This document shows, one piece after another, positions 45,770 to 55,160 of a DNA stretch of 64,000 nt. Position 1 is the first letter of the stretch, and each line of letters starts with the position of its first letter. The translations under genes were made by a program, and so were the position numbers. The notes below the pieces were generated by a model, which saw only the letters and a list, made by a program, of their open reading frames with translations, was not told where the DNA came from and made no database searches. This DNA is from Photobacterium profundum SS9 (GTDB taxonomy: Bacteria > Pseudomonadota > Gammaproteobacteria > Enterobacterales > Vibrionaceae), in assembly GCF_000196255.1 (NCBI RefSeq), contig NC_006371.1:248001-312000 (forward strand), written 5' to 3'.

Positions 45770-47197
45770 ATGAGTGTTTCAATGAACACCAAGCTGAGTT
45801 ATGGATTTGGCGCGTTTGGTAAAGATTTTGCGATTACCATCGTTTATATGTACCTAATGTTTTACTACACCGATGTTGTCGGTATTTCTGCTGGCGTTGT
45901 CGGAACGCTTTTCTTAGTGGCTCGAATCTGGGATGCCGTTAACGATCCGATTATGGGGTGGTTGGTTAACAATACCCGTACTCGCTGGGGAAAATTTAAA
46001 CCTTGGATTCTTATCGGTACCATCACCAACTCTGTCGTGTTGTTTATGCTGTTTAGTGCTCACTACATTGAAGGTCCGTGGCTTATTGCTTATGTCGCAG
46101 TAACCTACATTTTATGGGGCATGACTTACACCTTAATGGATATTCCTTTTTGGTCACTGGTTCCTACTTTGACGTTAGATAAGCGCGAACGTGAAGAATT
46201 AGTGCCTTACCCGCGTTTCTTTGCCAGCCTTGCGTGGATTGTGACAGCCGCGATTGCGATGCCATTTATCAACTATGTGGGTGGCGATGACAAAGGCTTC
46301 GGCTTTCAAGTCTTTACTTTATTGTTGATTGTTTGTTTTGCGGTATCGACGTTCATAACCCTTCGCAATGTAAAAGAACGCTACTCGACCGTTCAACTAG
46401 ACAGCACAGCAGTCGAAGAGAAAGTATCGTTGAAGAAAATGCTCTCGCTTATTTACAAAAATAGCCAGCTTACAAGTTTGTTGTGTATGGCGTTATCGTA
46501 CAACCTTGCAACTAATATTATTATGGCGTTCGCGGTGTACTATTTCACTTACGTGGTTGGTAATGAAGATCTGTTCCCGTACTACATGGCCTATGCGGGT
46601 ATCGCGAACCTTATTACTCTAGTGCTGTTCCCTAAACTGGCGAAGCTTTTTTCTCGCCGTGTACTTTGGGCGTGTGCATCAAGCTTTCCGATTCTTGGCA
46701 GTATCGTGCTGATTTACATCGGTATGTACGATCAGCAAAGCATATTGTTAATCTCTACTGCGGGTGTGCTACTTCAAATTGGTACGGCGTTATTCTGGGT
46801 ACTGAACGTGATCATGGTGGCTGACACTGTTGATTATGGTGAATATAAGCTAGGGATCCGTTGTGAAAGTATTGCTTACTCTGTTCAGACGCTAGTGGTA
46901 AAAGCAGGCTCTGCGTTTGCGGCATTCTTTATCGGTATTGCCCTTACCGTCGTAAATTATGTGCCGAATGTTGAGCAAAGTGCCGATACCATCTTTGGTA
47001 TGCAGTGCGTTATGATCGGGCTACCAAGCTTCTTCTTCACTATTGCACTGTTCATCTATTTCCGCTTCTACAAACTGAATGGTGCATACCATCAGAAAAT
47101 TCAGAATCATCTGACAGAAAAATACGATCACATTAGTACTGGGTCAGATGACGACGGTAAACAAACCGAATCAGGCAAGCCTATTCAAGCACTTTAG
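45770..47197 (+). CDS. melB: Melibiose:cation symporter (GPH family)
   Basis: This is a 475-aa inner-membrane transporter with 12 predicted helices. It matches MelB by position and sequence: [20 protein letters not shown] at the start, [20 protein letters not shown] (cation/sugar-site Asp residues in helix II), and [16 protein letters not shown] (helix IV Asp). It imports melibiose with Na+, Li+ or H+ and supplies MelA. It starts 99 bp after melA, with AAAGGAG before the ATG. The cytoplasmic tail is slightly longer than in E. coli (about 473 aa). Confidence 0.95.
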   Translation: MSVSMNTKLSYGFGAFGKDFAITIVYMYLMFYYTDVVGISAGVVGTLFLVARIWDAVNDPIMGWLVNNTRTRWGKFKPWILIGTITNSVVLFMLFSAHYIEGPWLIAYVAVTYILWGMTYTLMDIPFWSLVPTLTLDKREREELVPYPRFFASLAWIVTAAIAMPFINYVGGDDKGFGFQVFTLLLIVCFAVSTFITLRNVKERYSTVQLDSTAVEEKVSLKKMLSLIYKNSQLTSLLCMALSYNLATNIIMAFAVYYFTYVVGNEDLFPYYMAYAGIANLITLVLFPKLAKLFSRRVLWACASSFPILGSIVLIYIGMYDQQSILLISTAGVLLQIGTALFWVLNVIMVADTVDYGEYKLGIRCESIAYSVQTLVVKAGSAFAAFFIGIALTVVNYVPNVEQSADTIFGMQCVMIGLPSFFFTIALFIYFRFYKLNGAYHQKIQNHLTEKYDHISTGSDDDGKQTESGKPIQAL

Positions 47198-47204
47198 TAC
47201 CACT

Positions 47205-47232
47205 AACAGGCCATTATTAATGGCCTGTTTTT
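47205..47232 (+). terminator. Intrinsic terminator after melB
   Basis: AACAGGCCATT, TAA-type loop, AATGGCCTGTT followed by TTT: a strong perfect stem, 8 bases after the melB stop codon. The next gene therefore likely has its own promoter or depends on read-through. Confidence 0.88.
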
Positions 47233-47313
47233 AAAATAAAAATAGCCATTATAAAACAGCTTTCTCAATTATAAAATTATTCAATAACGACATATTTAAA
47301 TGGAAGAGAAGTA

Positions 47314-49572
47314 ATGAACCTAAAACTACTCGCGCCAATTATTGCCGGTACACTTGTATTATCGAGTAGCGCTTTTGCGTTACAAGCTGATGACCGAATG
47401 AACGCCGGTGAAACGGTTTATAAAAAGCCTACTATCGAAAATCTACTGACTAACCCTGCATTTGAAAACAAAGGATTGGGTTGGAGCTACTGGTTTGCAA
47501 ATTTTAAAGATGATAACGCATATGTAGGGCGTTACCGGGGAAGGATCGCGACTGGATCCAGTCATAGTATTAGTCAGATGGTGGTTATTCCAGAAACGGG
47601 TTATTACGATTTATCTGCTTATATCATTAGCCCAAGCAACGATGCGATTTTATCTCTGACCAATATGGCGAATGAGGTTTTGGTCAGTACAGAAATTAAA
47701 AAAAGCAAAAAGTACAAATGTACAGCGCTTAAACATATTCCATTAGAACAAGGTGAGCAGCTAAAAGTTTTCTTTACTGGTTCAGATAAAGGCAGTGTGA
47801 GTGTTGATAATGTCACGTTGAGTAAAAGTCCTAAGAATAAAGCGCCAGCGTTTAACCAAGTGATTGGGTTCAGTGTGACTGAACAATCTGGTTTAACTGC
47901 TATCAATAAAAACAGCAAAACCATTGAGTTTCATCTGCCATTTGGCAGTGATTTAGAAAATGTGCAGCTAGGTGATATTACGGTTTCATCTGGTACTTCT
48001 GCATCGCTTCGTGCTGGTGATATCGTTGATTTTAGTCAACCCGTCACCATCATGTTGACTGATGAAAAAGGCCGTATAGAACAGTGGACAGCAACTGCTG
48101 TAGAGAAAGAAAAAGAAGTGGTCGTAACCTCATCAAATCAAAAGCTTGAAGCATCATTTGAATGGGCGATTGATAAAACTCGCCAGTTTGTGATGACTGG
48201 AAAGCACGATTTGGTCAATCGAGATGAAAACAATAATGATGGCAGCGGAACCGCCGATTATATCCCTTCTTACTGGGCGGGTTACTTTGATCGTACCGCA
48301 TTTTACTCGCGCGATTTTCTTCATCAGGCTACAGGTGCTAAGCTGGCAGGGCTGGATAACGAAAATTTCTCAATGTTCAAAACTTTTGCACGTCACTCAA
48401 CTGAATCAAGAAAATGGTACACCTTGTGGGCCGTTAACTTTGATGGTTCACCGCATACCATTGACTACAAAGACGACGACTGGTTTGTTCGTGAAGTACC
48501 CGCTCAGTTCGAATTTTTAGAAAAAGCCTACGAGCAATATCAATGGACTGGCGATAAACGTTATATCGAAGATGAAGATCTGTGGCGTTTCTATACCAAG
48601 GTGTTAACTGATTATATTACCTTGCATGACTTGCAGGATCCTAACGGTATTGCCGAAGGTTACGGTGGTATTTTCGAAGGATCGGCTACTTATAACGAAC
48701 GCGGGGAGTTCCCGATTGAAGCGGGTGATGGTATCGGTTCACAATATCAAGCGACCGTTGCCTATGCGGCAATGCTTGAAGCGCGTGGTGACGACAGTGA
48801 TGCTGAATTGTGGCAGGAAAAAGCTCAGAAACTCAAAGATTTTTTCAATCAAGATTGGAGCATTGCTGATCCGGATAAACCATTGGCTAACTACGTCAAT
48901 ATCGTTCAAAAAGACGGTTTACGTTTGAATGACTTTGGTAAGGAAAATAGCTGGTTTATGCCAATGAAGCTGATCACCGAACCGGGCGAGCGTAATAACA
49001 ATTATCTGGATTTTATCTCACAGAACCTGGGTGATGGTATTGGTACCACTCCAGAAGCCCCTAATAATATTGAAGCTTATACCTATATTCCAGAAACATA
49101 CTTCCCGTATAATCGCAATGAGGAAGCGTGGAAGTGGATGCAATACATCATGGACAAGAAAGATTTGCCCCATGAACGTCCGACCCAAGGTACTAACGGT
49201 GATTATCCGGAAATTTCTTTTACCTTCATATCAAATACTGTTGAAGGGTTAATGGGTATTAAACCGGATGCGGCAAACAATGCGGTTGTTACGGCTTCTC
49301 ATCTAACAACGGATATCAATTGGCTGTCGGTAGATTATCTGCCAATGGGAGAGCATGAACTCACAATACGTCATGATGGATTGACCAAAACGACGCTCAC
49401 TAACACATCAGAAAAAACACTGAACTGGCAAGCTTGGTTTTACGGTAACTATGAGGTGCTAAATGTCGATGGTGTATCGATGTCTGCTGAGCATAAATCT
49501 GTAAATGGTCAAACCGTGAGTTATGTGGAAATCCCTGTTGGAAGCAATGTAACACGGGTTGTTGAACGCTAG
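47314..49572 (+). CDS. Large secreted protein with six-hairpin glycosidase-like domain
   Basis: This is a 752-aa protein with a Sec signal peptide (about 1-23, cleavage after AFA). An N-terminal beta-sandwich (about 30-170) resembles carbohydrate-binding modules. A small beta domain (about 185-265, ending IEQWTATAVE) is like DUF5018-type spacers. A long helical region (about 285-670) resembles (alpha/alpha)6 glycosidases of the GH63/GH15-like clan (SYWAGYFDRTAFYSRDFLHQ, KWYTLWAVNFDG, YGGIFEGSATYNERGEFP). A C-terminal beta domain follows. I cannot assign a GH family. Its place after melAB suggests it releases alpha-galactosides or related sugars outside the cytoplasm, but a terminator separates it. 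Confidence 0.78.
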   Translation: MNLKLLAPIIAGTLVLSSSAFALQADDRMNAGETVYKKPTIENLLTNPAFENKGLGWSYWFANFKDDNAYVGRYRGRIATGSSHSISQMVVIPETGYYDLSAYIISPSNDAILSLTNMANEVLVSTEIKKSKKYKCTALKHIPLEQGEQLKVFFTGSDKGSVSVDNVTLSKSPKNKAPAFNQVIGFSVTEQSGLTAINKNSKTIEFHLPFGSDLENVQLGDITVSSGTSASLRAGDIVDFSQPVTIMLTDEKGRIEQWTATAVEKEKEVVVTSSNQKLEASFEWAIDKTRQFVMTGKHDLVNRDENNNDGSGTADYIPSYWAGYFDRTAFYSRDFLHQATGAKLAGLDNENFSMFKTFARHSTESRKWYTLWAVNFDGSPHTIDYKDDDWFVREVPAQFEFLEKAYEQYQWTGDKRYIEDEDLWRFYTKVLTDYITLHDLQDPNGIAEGYGGIFEGSATYNERGEFPIEAGDGIGSQYQATVAYAAMLEARGDDSDAELWQEKAQKLKDFFNQDWSIADPDKPLANYVNIVQKDGLRLNDFGKENSWFMPMKLITEPGERNNNYLDFISQNLGDGIGTTPEAPNNIEAYTYIPETYFPYNRNEEAWKWMQYIMDKKDLPHERPTQGTNGDYPEISFTFISNTVEGLMGIKPDAANNAVVTASHLTTDINWLSVDYLPMGEHELTIRHDGLTKTTLTNTSEKTLNWQAWFYGNYEVLNVDGVSMSAEHKSVNGQTVSYVEIPVGSNVTRVVER

Positions 49573-49632
49573 AAGAACAGCCTAGAGTGCCCACTTTAAA
49601 TCTGGGTTGGTATTGATTTTCTATACTGATTT

Positions 49633-49671
49633 CCCCCGGCAATTTTACACGTCATTGTCGGGGGCTTTTTT
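49633..49671. terminator. Intrinsic terminator after the secreted glycosidase-like gene
   Basis: CCCCCGGCAAT pairs with ATTGTCGGGGG (one G-T pair) and is followed by CTTTTTT. It lies between convergent genes. Confidence 0.85.
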
Positions 49672-49674
49672 AGC

Positions 49675-51000
49675 TTAATAAGAGGGAGGGAGCAATAGAC
49701 GTGCACGTAGTCCAGGATTATTATCGCTAAAAGCAAGCTCGCCACCATGACAGACAATAACCGCTTCTACTAACGATAATCCAAGCCCAAAACCTTGATG
49801 TGTTCGGCTACGATCCACACGAAACATCGGCTCGCGAATACGCTCTTTATTCTCATCTGAAACCCCATAACCGTTGTCTGTTACAACTAATCCAAAGTTA
49901 TCGACAATAACGATGATCTCTCCGCATTCGGGGGTATATTTGATCGCATTTTCAACTAAATTATAAATAGCGCGAAATAATAAACTAGGCTCTCCTTGTA
50001 AGTGATAGGGAGCATCTTGGCGCAGGTATAAATTTTGTTTTTTCTCATCAGAAATGGGCAGTAAAAATTCAATAACATCTTGGCTAATTTTACTCAGATC
50101 AACGTATTCTTTTTCTAAATTTTGCTTACCACTATTCAAATTAGCGATTTCCAACATGCCGTTGAACATACCAAGTAAGATTTCAAGATCGTCGTGACAG
50201 GCTTCTAATTCATTTTGATGAGGGGAGTTATTGGTAACAAGCAAGCTTTCTAAACGTAGCTTCATGCGGGCAATAGGGGTACGCAAATCATGCGCCATAC
50301 CGACTGATAATGATTTTAGTGAATTCTCTTTTTTCTCAACTTGTTCTATGAGGAAATTTAAATGAATGGCTAATATATCAAATTCATCATCATTACGGCT
50401 AACGGGAAGCTTTACCCCTTTTTCACCATAAATAACCCGATTCATCCCTTGGTTTACTCGGCTGAGTTTATTGAGTATTGAAACGGCAAATAATGTTGCC
50501 CCTGCTAGCATTAAAATAACCGGTATAGCGATGCCTGTAAGCAACATAGGGGTGACGGTGTCACGGTATTCCTGTAATAATTCGGGATTAATCCCAATCA
50601 CCAATTGTTCTTTATTGGGTAATAGAATAATGCTTTCGGGCTGAGTAACATTTAGTACGCTGACATTATTGCCTGATAGTACAGCAGGGTATGAGCTACT
50701 TGTAGCTGAATACGAGGCACTGCTAATGCGATAGGTAAATGCGTTATTTTGTTTACTTCTGTTTGCGACAGATTGGCGAATATTTTCAATATTGCCGGTG
50801 GCAGCCAACATTGAGAAAGTACTCGTTTCACTATTGAGTTCACGTTTAAGCTGTTTATGGTAAAAAGTTTCAGAACTCACGAAGACTTGGTGAGTAAATA
50901 GCATAAACATCAATGCCACACAGGCAATGAAGTACAGCAACACTTTGAATATTGAAGATCGTGAAAGGTTATCAGGACCTGCGAAGGACATAGCCTGCAC
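49675..51000 (-). CDS. Two-component sensor histidine kinase
   Basis: This is a 441-aa membrane kinase. Two transmembrane helices (about 17-37 and 153-178) flank a periplasmic sensor loop of about 115 residues. A HAMP-like linker follows, then the dimerisation/phosphoacceptor helix GMAHDLRTPIARMKLRLESL with the active His. The HATPase domain has the N box NLVENAIKYTPECG and G boxes VTDNGYGV and GFGLGLSLV. It overlaps the response regulator gene by 29 bp, so the two are co-translated. The stimulus is unknown. It resembles the QseC/PmrB/CpxA-type EnvZ class only in general. Confidence 0.92.
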   Translation of the reverse strand: MQAMSFAGPDNLSRSSIFKVLLYFIACVALMFMLFTHQVFVSSETFYHKQLKRELNSETSTFSMLAATGNIENIRQSVANRSKQNNAFTYRISSASYSATSSSYPAVLSGNNVSVLNVTQPESIILLPNKEQLVIGINPELLQEYRDTVTPMLLTGIAIPVILMLAGATLFAVSILNKLSRVNQGMNRVIYGEKGVKLPVSRNDDEFDILAIHLNFLIEQVEKKENSLKSLSVGMAHDLRTPIARMKLRLESLLVTNNSPHQNELEACHDDLEILLGMFNGMLEIANLNSGKQNLEKEYVDLSKISQDVIEFLLPISDEKKQNLYLRQDAPYHLQGEPSLLFRAIYNLVENAIKYTPECGEIIVIVDNFGLVVTDNGYGVSDENKERIREPMFRVDRSRTHQGFGLGLSLVEAVIVCHGGELAFSDNNPGLRARLLLPPSY

Positions 51001-51649
51001 CTCGGATTGTATGGATTAAACCTAACTCACCATTTTCTTCTAATTTTTTACGCAGGTTTGCAATATGTACATCAATCACATTGGTTTTAGGGTCGAAGTG
51101 ATAACTCCACACTGATTCAAATAAGCTCATTCTAGAGACAACATTTTCAGCGTGCTCCATTAAGTATTGCAGTAATAAAAATTCTTTCTGTTGTAGATTA
51201 AGTAAACGTTCGCCTCGCCATACTCGGTGTGATTTCATATCTAATCGTAGATCATCGTAAATATATTCAGTCACGACTTTTGTTGATGAGTGGTGGCGTT
51301 TTACTAATATTTGAGCGCGAGCAATCAACTCTGCGAGGGCAAAAGGTTTGGTTAAGTAATCATCGCTACCTGCTGTCAGTCCTGTTACACGATCTTCCAC
51401 ACTATCCATGGCACTGAGGATCAATATGGGAGTTTGATTTTCAGTTGCGCGTATAGCTGCCAAAACCTTTATGCCATCTAAAATAGGCAGCATGCGATCT
51501 AAAATGATCAGTTGGTATTCGCAACTGGTGGCCATCATTAAGCCTTGATGACCGTCGCCTGCCTCGTCGACGACAAAGCCATGCTCACGTAACCCTTTCG
51601 CGATAAATTCACGTGTGGTCAGATCATCTTCGATAACCAGTATTTTCAT
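50972..51649 (-). CDS. OmpR-family response regulator
   Basis: This is a 225-aa regulator. The receiver domain (1-118) has the acidic pair EDD near residue 8, the phosphoacceptor Asp in IILDRMLPILDG and the conserved Lys in YLTKPFA. The C-terminal winged helix (about 130-222) has NLQQKEFLLLQYLMEHAENV and NVIDVHIANLRKKLEE. It is the partner of the histidine kinase encoded just downstream with a 29-bp overlap. Its targets are not evident; the neighbouring PTS permease or glycosidase genes are possible. Confidence 0.94.
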   Translation of the reverse strand: MKILVIEDDLTTREFIAKGLREHGFVVDEAGDGHQGLMMATSCEYQLIILDRMLPILDGIKVLAAIRATENQTPILILSAMDSVEDRVTGLTAGSDDYLTKPFALAELIARAQILVKRHHSSTKVVTEYIYDDLRLDMKSHRVWRGERLLNLQQKEFLLLQYLMEHAENVVSRMSLFESVWSYHFDPKTNVIDVHIANLRKKLEENGELGLIHTIRGAGYVLRRS

Positions 51650-51689
51650 TTGATACCTAATTTTAATGCTTAATGCTTATTATAATAAA

Positions 51690-51716
51690 AAACGGCCTAC
51701 CAAGGGCAGGCCGTTT
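51690..51716. terminator. Intrinsic terminator between the PTS gene and the response-regulator operon
   Basis: AAACGGCCT, loop, AGGCCGTTT with an A-run on one side and a short T-run on the other: a 9-bp GC-containing stem placed after the PTS gene (minus strand) and before the regulator promoter. Confidence 0.8.
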
Positions 51717-51760
51717 AGCAACTCTAGGGGGATAAAGTTACTATTTTTTTAATATGTTGT

Positions 51761-53119
51761 TTATAGCGACTTCATTTGTGTCGCGATCGACTCAGCTTGT
51801 GGGCCTAAGATAACTTGTAGGTTAGCAGAGCCAACATTAACGACAGCTTTAGCACCTAAGTTTTTCAGTTTATCATCATCAATAATACTGCGGTCAACAA
51901 TGCCTAAGCGTAAACGAGTGATACATGAAGAAATGTCGGTTAGATTATCTTTACCACCAAGAGCTGCTAAGTACTCTTTCGCAAGGTCACCCGCATCCAC
52001 TTTTTTATTCTCTGTTTTAGGTGCGTCTTCACGACCCGGTGTTTTTAAGTTGAACACACGAATAACAGTAACAAAAGTAATGAAGTAAACAGCACCCAAG
52101 CCAATACCTAATGGAATAACCATCCAAGCATTTTTAGCCGCTGGCGCATTAAAGTTGATTAAGTAATCAATTAAACCAGAAGAGAAACTAAAGGCTAAGT
52201 GAATATCCAACATCGATGCTAATACTAAGCTCACCCCCATAAGGATTGCGTGAACTAAATACAATGCAGGTGCAAGGAACATGAACATGAATTCGATAGG
52301 TTCAGTAATACCTGTTAAGAATGCTGTAAATGCAACACTCAATAGCATACCGCCAACACGCGCTTTATTTTCTTTTTTGGCTGTTACATAAAAAGCCGCT
52401 GCCGCTGCAGGTAGGCCGAACATGATTACAGGGAAGAAACCACCAAGAATTAATCCTGCGTTTGGATCGCCAGCCATAAAGCGAGCAATTTCACCTGTCG
52501 CACCGTTGTATTCACCAAAGACGAACCACACCATGGTGTTCAAAATGTGATGAAGCCCAATAGGAATAAGTAAGCGGTTAGCAACACCATAAGCAAACTC
52601 ACCAGGTGTGCCACTGCTTAAAATCCAATGACCAAGGTCGTTGATCACAGATTGGATCGGTGGCCAAATAACAGAAAAACCATACGCTAAGATTAATGCC
52701 GCAAGGCCCGTAATAATAGGGACGAATCGCTTACCGGCGAAGAAACCAAGGAACTCAGGTAACTTGATGCTGTTGAAGCGGTTATACAGGTGACCAGCAG
52801 TCAAACCGATAACGATACCGCCAGCAACCCCTGGGTCGACATTAGGATTTAACGAGCCGATAGCAGCTGTCATAATGAAGTAACCCACACAGGCTGCAAT
52901 TGCAGCAGCGGCTGAATTATCTTTTGAAAAGCCACCTGCAACCCCCATTGCAAATAACAGTGCTAAGTTGGTAAATATCGCTTGTCCGCCAGCGGCTATA
53001 AAAGGAATGTCTAATAAGTCTGGTTGACCAAAGCGTAACAACATACCAGCAACCGGTAGTACTGCAATTGGGAACATCAATGCATTACCAAGTTTCTGGA
53101 AATAACCAAGTATGTTCAT
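51761..53119 (-). CDS. PTS glucose/N-acetylglucosamine-type permease, IIBC
   Basis: This is a 452-aa phosphotransferase permease. The IIC membrane domain (about 1-360) has typical text (QKLGNALMFPIAVLPVAGML, GFFAGKRFVPIITG, GITEPIEFMFMFLAP with the conserved GITEP motif). The C-terminal IIB domain (about 385-452) has the phosphorylated Cys in DISSCITRLRLGI. It lacks the IIA domain of E. coli NagE and would use the glucose IIA (Crr). Sequence flavour is nearest to GlcNAc permeases, but glucose cannot be excluded. GGAGAGG sets the ATG at 53119 rather than 53131. A perfect CRP site lies upstream. Confidence 0.88.
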   Translation of the reverse strand: MNILGYFQKLGNALMFPIAVLPVAGMLLRFGQPDLLDIPFIAAGGQAIFTNLALLFAMGVAGGFSKDNSAAAAIAACVGYFIMTAAIGSLNPNVDPGVAGGIVIGLTAGHLYNRFNSIKLPEFLGFFAGKRFVPIITGLAALILAYGFSVIWPPIQSVINDLGHWILSSGTPGEFAYGVANRLLIPIGLHHILNTMVWFVFGEYNGATGEIARFMAGDPNAGLILGGFFPVIMFGLPAAAAAFYVTAKKENKARVGGMLLSVAFTAFLTGITEPIEFMFMFLAPALYLVHAILMGVSLVLASMLDIHLAFSFSSGLIDYLINFNAPAAKNAWMVIPLGIGLGAVYFITFVTVIRVFNLKTPGREDAPKTENKKVDAGDLAKEYLAALGGKDNLTDISSCITRLRLGIVDRSIIDDDKLKNLGAKAVVNVGSANLQVILGPQAESIATQMKSL

Positions 53120-53226
53120 TTCCCTCTCCATATCGTCTAATTAAAAAATGACGACAACAATTGTGTTGTCGAAAACATAACTTGGGTATAACAATACAGG
53201 TAAGCATCTAAAGTAAGATTTATCGG

Positions 53227-53248
53227 AACATTAAGGATCCTTAATGTT
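53227..53248. promoter_or_regulatory. Perfect 22-bp palindrome upstream of the PTS gene
   Basis: AACATTAAGGATCCTTAATGTT is its own complement over all 22 bases. It lies about 110 bp upstream of the PTS start, close to the CRP site, and is a likely operator for a repressor such as a NagC/Mlc-like or GntR protein. Confidence 0.6.
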
Positions 53249-53270
53249 TCGGCGTAAATGGCACTTTCAG

Positions 53271-53286
53271 TGTGATTTCAATCACA
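53271..53286. promoter_or_regulatory. CRP (cAMP receptor protein) binding site
   Basis: TGTGATTTCAATCACA fits the CRP consensus TGTGA-N6-TCACA perfectly. It is about 150 bp upstream of the PTS permease start codon, consistent with catabolite activation of that gene. Confidence 0.85.
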
Positions 53287-53389
53287 CAATTGGAAAGATA
53301 ATAATTTGCGCGAATTATTGGCCATTTTTAGGCGGGGTACAGAGCTGCGTAATGTTTAGCTTTATCACGTCATCATTTTATTTTCGATG

Positions 53390-54610
53390 TCATTCAGGGA
53401 CGATTAAGTTACGTCCATTTGCTTTCGCTTTATATAAGCACTTATCTGCACGGCTAATAAGATCATGCACGTTGCTGTCAGCGTTGACGACCCCAGCACT
53501 AATTGTATAGCGAATTGAATTATTAAGGATATTGAGTTGGCTATCGGCAATATCATTTTTTAATGCTTCAAGACGTTGGTTGAACACTGTGGGTGAATTG
53601 CCATAAAGTATGCAGAATTCTTCGCCACCAAATCGTGCGACAAGGGCGTCTGAAAAGTAATTTTTTAATGTGTTAGCAAATTCAATCAACACCATGTCGC
53701 CAATGTGGTGGCCATAAGTATCGTTGATTTTTTTAAAACTATCGATATCAAGTAATGCTAAACATCGAGGACCCGAATGGTTTTTTGACAATGGTTGGTC
53801 AAAGAAATAACGACGGTTCCACGTTTGAGTTAGATAGTCTTTATTCGCCAGATGAAAAAGATGACGCTCAGAATCTAGAATGTTTAATGTACTGTGTAAA
53901 CGACAATAGAATTCTTCTTGATTAAATGGCTTGGCTAAAAAGTCATTTGCACCAGCTTTAAGAAATTTAGCGGTTAATGCTGCTTCATCACTGGCTGATA
54001 ACCCTATTATTGCGACTTGTCCGGGGCGATGACGTTTTCGTATTTCTTTAATCAGACTAACACCGTCACGTTCTGGCATTGAGTAGTCGGTAATAATTAA
54101 ACTAATGTCTTTGTGTTGCTGGAATACTTCTAATGCGTGCTCACCATTTTTAGCTTCAATCACTGTTAGGTATTGGCGTTCAAGTAAACTGCGAATATAA
54201 CGTCGAGCAGTGGTTGAATCGTCTACAACGAGTACTTTATGATCGCTGTTACTTTCCAGTCGTTTTAAGATTGGAATGATCGACGATATACACGCTGGGC
54301 TATCTTTAGGAATATAATCTATAACCGTTTTTGCCAGTACTTTTTCGCGTGTCATTTCGTCCATTAAAGCCGTGAGAACGATAACTTTAATATCGACAGA
54401 TAAGCAAACATCAATAATCTCGCCATCTTGTCCATCAGGCAGACAATAATCAAGAATTGCGCATAGGAAGTCAGTTGTTTCATCGAGTATTCTTTCTGCT
54501 TCAGCGATAGTTTCGGCGAAGACTGGGAAAAAACCCGACTTTCGAAGTTCTATTTCAATCGCTCTTCGAAAAGGGCGGCTATCTTCTACAACTAATATTT
54601 TTTGTTCCAT
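53390..54610 (-). CDS. Dual-receiver diguanylate cyclase (REC-REC-GGDEF)
   Basis: This is a 406-aa soluble response regulator. The first receiver (about 1-118) has VVEDS and the Asp of AILDYCLPDG. The second receiver (about 124-240) has VVDDS, Asp in IITDYSMPERDG and Lys in FLAKPFN. Both phosphorylation sites look intact. The C-terminal GGDEF domain (about 250-405) has LLDIDSFKKINDTYGHHIGD and the active-site RFGGEEFCILY. The layout resembles PleD. It makes c-di-GMP under control of an unidentified histidine kinase; no kinase gene adjoins it. Confidence 0.93.
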   Translation of the reverse strand: MEQKILVVEDSRPFRRAIEIELRKSGFFPVFAETIAEAERILDETTDFLCAILDYCLPDGQDGEIIDVCLSVDIKVIVLTALMDEMTREKVLAKTVIDYIPKDSPACISSIIPILKRLESNSDHKVLVVDDSTTARRYIRSLLERQYLTVIEAKNGEHALEVFQQHKDISLIITDYSMPERDGVSLIKEIRKRHRPGQVAIIGLSASDEAALTAKFLKAGANDFLAKPFNQEEFYCRLHSTLNILDSERHLFHLANKDYLTQTWNRRYFFDQPLSKNHSGPRCLALLDIDSFKKINDTYGHHIGDMVLIEFANTLKNYFSDALVARFGGEEFCILYGNSPTVFNQRLEALKNDIADSQLNILNNSIRYTISAGVVNADSNVHDLISRADKCLYKAKANGRNLIVPE

Positions 54611-55160
54611 TGTTACGGCAACCTTGAGGAGATTATCTAATAGTTGAGTGATGTATCATTATGTTTTTTAGGCGAAAGATTATGCGCTATTTTACAATAT
54701 GATACAAATAAAGATGTCAAAAAAAAGTTTATAAATGAAGGTGATAACGGGAAAGTGACTATTTATTGACGGTTTTAATTATATGGCATGCCATTCATGT
54801 GTTGGTAAACAATATGTTAAGCCTTAATGTTAATTTTTTGTTCTTAATCTGGTCGGTTTGTATGTCAATTGCTCGCCAGTGTTCATTGTTACTGATAGCT
54901 AGTATTGATAAAAAGCATATTAGTTATCATTCTGTTGTTATGTTTACAGCGAGTCTTTAAGTAACTTAGATTCAAATAGTAAGTGCAGAAGTGATACGTA
55001 AAAATATAAAGCAATGAAAGTTAAACGCAGATGAATAGTTATCTTATATACCCAAGCTACCTTGAGTATAAACCTGCCCCCTTTGATGCTCCAAAAATGA
55101 AGATTCAAAGGGGGCAGTGTTGGACTTAGTTTATGAATTCGGCAGTCATAATTTTATGGG
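54611..55160. other. Intergenic region with a dispersed-repeat fragment and a 13-bp hairpin
   Basis: No supported gene. TATACCCAAGCTACCTTGA at 55047-55065 is a fragment of the dispersed palindromic repeat. It is followed by CTGCCCCCTTTGA (55074-55086), which pairs perfectly with TCAAAGGGGGCAG (55105-55117), a probable terminator for the AsmA-like gene. The remaining 430 bp show nothing recognisable. Confidence 0.55.

Noticed and set aside
53244..53510. Plus-strand 88-aa ORF upstream of and overlapping the dual-receiver cyclase
   Set aside because: It overlaps the 3' end of a strong minus-strand gene and contains the CRP-site region; no family features.
54766..54960. A 64-aa plus-strand ORF rich in hydrophobic residues
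   Set aside because: No ribosome site, no family match, AT-rich sequence that gives hydrophobic codons by chance.
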